Of a stretch of 64,000 bases of DNA, positions 43,601 to 64,000 are shown one piece after another. Position numbers and translations under genes: made by a program. Below the pieces are notes generated by a model. The model had not been told where the DNA came from. It saw only the letters and a program-made list of their open reading frames with translations, and searched no databases. This DNA comes from Ridgeia piscesae (Eukaryota; Annelida; Polychaeta; Sabellida; Siboglinidae). The first letter of the stretch is position 1; every line of letters begins with the position of its first letter. The DNA lies in assembly GCA_025642075.2 (NCBI GenBank), contig JAODUO010000161.1, positions 86,001-150,000 on the forward strand, written 5' to 3'.

Positions 43601-43965
43601 AGGTGGAACAAACTAGACTAGAAGGGCCAAACATGACATGGCATCTCCACGTGCCTAGGTCCACTCACAGTGGTGTTAGGTGGAACAAACTAGACTAGAA
43701 GGGCCAACACACGACATGGCACCCCAATTAAATCATCTGACTTGCGGGTGTCTTATTGTGGCTGCTGTATATTTCTCATCAAATCGCTTACCAGGTGGTC
43801 GTCTAACATGCCTCTTGCAAGGTACAAACTGTTGCAAGGTCGATTCATCTGCGAACAACACTTTCTTCCACTGCTTGAGAGTCCAGTGGAGATGTCGTCT
43901 AGCAAAGTACTGGACTTCGTTGCTGAGACGTCTCGAAACAGTACTGACACTGATTTCGATCTTTT
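40690..43965 (-). pseudogene. Tc1-like transposase split by its own internal minisatellite
   Basis: The upstream half, at about 43965-43720 on the minus strand, reads FARRHLHWTLKQWKKVLFAD (the D/E of FADES is a catalytic acidic site), then RRPPGKRFDEKY and a stop before NWGAMSCVGPSS. The downstream half, 41060-40690, reads PPNTTVSGPRYVEMLKEKL, then ISVLEWPGDCPDPNSTENLW, matching the WPxQSPDLNPIENLW block that holds the last catalytic Glu. About 2.65 kb of tandem repeat separates the halves. Frame breaks and the N-terminal absence make it non-functional. No terminal repeats were located. Confidence 0.8.
41035..43715. repeat. 77/78-bp minisatellite made of transposase sequence
   Basis: About 34 copies. 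The unit on the plus strand runs CTCCACGTACCTAGGTCCAC, TCACAGTGGTGTTAGGTGGA, ACAAACTAGACTAGAAGGGC, then a variable end. Type A ends CAAACATGACATGGCAT (77 bp) and type B ends CAACACACGACATGGCTC (78 bp). The minus-strand reading of the unit is the transposase segment from AMSC to TVSGPRYVE, and both array edges run straight into unique transposase sequence. Confidence 0.93.
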
Positions 43966-43989
43966 ATATTACAGTTATAACAGCTTTCT

Positions 43990-44066
43990 CAGTACCGTAC
44001 CGTACCGTACCGTACCGTACCGTACCGTACCGTACCGTACCGTACCGTACCGTACCGTACCGTACC
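43990..44066. repeat. (GTACC)n pentanucleotide
   Basis: About 15 copies of ACCGT, ending next to the transposase fragment. Confidence 0.97.
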
Positions 44067-44274
44067 ATACAGTGAAATGCATGTGTATCCATGCTATTAA
44101 GCAGCCACACATATTTTATACACATGTAAAAATCTATATTTCCTGAATTAAGTTGCAAAACAATTTATGTGGTCACTTCAACATGTCATTTTTATGACAT
44201 AAAATATACATTTGTAGGAACACTTCTATTTCGGCCTCCAAAAGTCCCATTTGTCGATGATTTATGAGAATTGA

Positions 44275-44276
44275 CT

Positions 44277-44331
<55 letters not shown>

Positions 44332-44455
44332 TATACATATATATGTATATAATTTATATATGCCTACCCAAGTTGCATTTATGAGCACACACTCGCACAC
44401 ACACTCGCACACACACATACATTCGCACACACACTCGCACACACCGCACACACAC
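44275..44455. repeat. (TA)n and CACACTCG simple repeats
   Basis: TA/TATG tracts at 44275-44350, then ACACACTCGC-type repeats at 44385-44455. Confidence 0.88.
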
Positions 44456-44459
44456 AATA

Positions 44460-45782
44460 ATTGAATAATAAATTAAACAAAGCTGGATTTTACCAAAGTA
44501 TTATGTGAAGAAGATCACACACGCACAAGCAAACCATGGGAGGTTTTATTCATTGCCCAATAATAGTATGCACAAAAGTGCAGCATGTGTAAAACAATAT
44601 CAAGTAATATCAAAAGGACAGATCTGGAAGAAATGACAGGAGGCAAAACCACCACACATTCGCTCCATGACATTTAACATTGCACACAAATCGATCTTAC
44701 AAATTTGCAGGCCTACAGTCTTACAAAAATAGTATGCATACAATAAATAAATAAATACAGCAGTTTCACGTGACTAATATCTCATACTTACCATATTCAA
44801 CGTCCACCGATAAGAGACTTCGTTCAATTTGCATTTAGTCATATACCATATTACTATATTTAAATGTGCTAAACTTCTTCTGTTTATTCACATTCCATTG
44901 AGTAAACAACTAATTAAACATAGCAGCAGTCTGTCGAATATGACCGAGTTGTTAGGAATATAATATATACAAAATAGTTTGTGCATCAAGAGGTCGCAAC
45001 ATTTGCTGGAACCATGTTGATCTGTTGTTCCCGATTGTTAGAAAAACACCACTAATGTATGTCAAATTGCACACTACATTCGTTGATGCTGTAAATGAAA
45101 TTGCATGCACTGCGAAACTAGCAGTTTCTTCATTAATACCAGTTGTCAAAACGTACAATTATCCTGATAACAAAATCATTTGTTTGGGCATAAACATTAC
45201 ATCGAGGTAGACGTTGTTTAATTAGGGCAAGCACTGGTGAGTGAAATACAGAAAACAGACCCTTGTTAGGAGACGATGGTCCTGGGTGTATCCAACGTGC
45301 ACATTAGCAACACATATACCTGTACATATACTTAAAGCATGTATGCTTTGGACACCAAAGCCCTGGAATGCTTCATAACGAAATTATACACACATGTGTA
45401 AATCTGGCTGTCTTTCACTGTTTTGTACAGACACCTGACAATCTGAACATTGGTTGTTATTTCTCATTTTCATTATTGCTCTATTTTAATTCTTGATGCT
45501 AAATATTAAAGAAACAAATATCCAACCTTGCATCATGCAACAAAATATTCTTGTTTAAAACCATTAATTCAAAAACACCAAGTTATTCCTGGCTCACTGA
45601 TGGTAAAATAGTACGACAACATTTCAAAGAAACTCAAAAACTATTTTGCACCAGTAAAAGAAACCAAGTCTCAAAGTTTGATATTTGACAAAACGGTTCA
45701 ACAAACAAACATATCTAATGGTCACCAGCACGTTTTGCCATTTGACGTGAAAATAATCTGGCACAGGTGTGTCATAAGACAA
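44460..45782. other. Probable 3' flank or 3' UTR of the ninein-like gene
   Basis: No gene seen. On the minus strand an AATAAA occurs near 44540 (TTTATT on the plus strand), about 1.2 kb beyond the ninein-like stop codon. It could mark that transcript's end, but this is a guess. Confidence 0.35.
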
Positions 45783-63940
<18,158 letters not shown>

Positions 63941-64000
63941 CTGCGGGTTGGGAAATGTCTCATGAAGTACATAAAAGCCTACTCAAAAGTCATGTACACA

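Overview
This is a eukaryotic, intron-rich window. The genes are metazoan in type: mitoribosomal protein mL49, a ninein-family centrosomal coiled-coil protein, a UDP-glycosyltransferase with a C-terminal membrane anchor, and a receptor-tyrosine-kinase-like gene. Splice sites are canonical GT/AG and several genes end in AATAAA. The extreme load of micro- and minisatellites, a tRNA-derived SINE, LINE scraps, a Tc1-like transposase and fold-back elements fits a marine invertebrate. A lophotrochozoan such as a mollusc is a guess, not a result.

Layout from the left. Positions 1-2600 hold a non-autonomous inverted-repeat element (about 633-2232) inserted into a diverged copy of the DNA that lies upstream of MRPL49. 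Positions 3269-6173 are a plus-strand kelch-repeat gene whose coding sequence is broken by several tandem-repeat expansions, the largest a 31-bp minisatellite. Positions 6985-11110 are a tandem duplication with a 1758-bp period, directly upstream of a clean four-exon MRPL49 gene (11320-14576) that carries a fold-back element in intron 1. Positions 16370-21218, minus strand, are a seven-exon kinase-fold gene that has lost every catalytic signature (beta3 Lys, HRD, DFG): a predicted pseudokinase. Positions 24751-25802 hold a small spliced plus-strand gene of unknown function. Positions 26062-29108 are a decayed transposon with inverted arms of about 850 bp.

Positions 29790-44460 are mostly repeats: a 2.4-kb 29-bp minisatellite, AT-rich simple repeats, a 5-bp GGCGT/GACGT array, a GPCR pseudogene, a CACGCG hexamer array, a LINE scrap, and a Tc1-like transposase split by a 2.6-kb array of 77/78-bp units copied from the transposase itself.

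Positions 45783-63940, minus strand, carry the last eight recognised exons of a ninein/ninein-like gene that continues past the right edge. Its introns hold three minisatellites (21, 33/34 and 27 bp units), a LINE fragment, a SINE and, on the opposite strand, a complete intronless-CDS UGT gene (54440-56011). The genes share no obvious pathway. The recurring theme is tandem-repeat growth inside genes and transposons.
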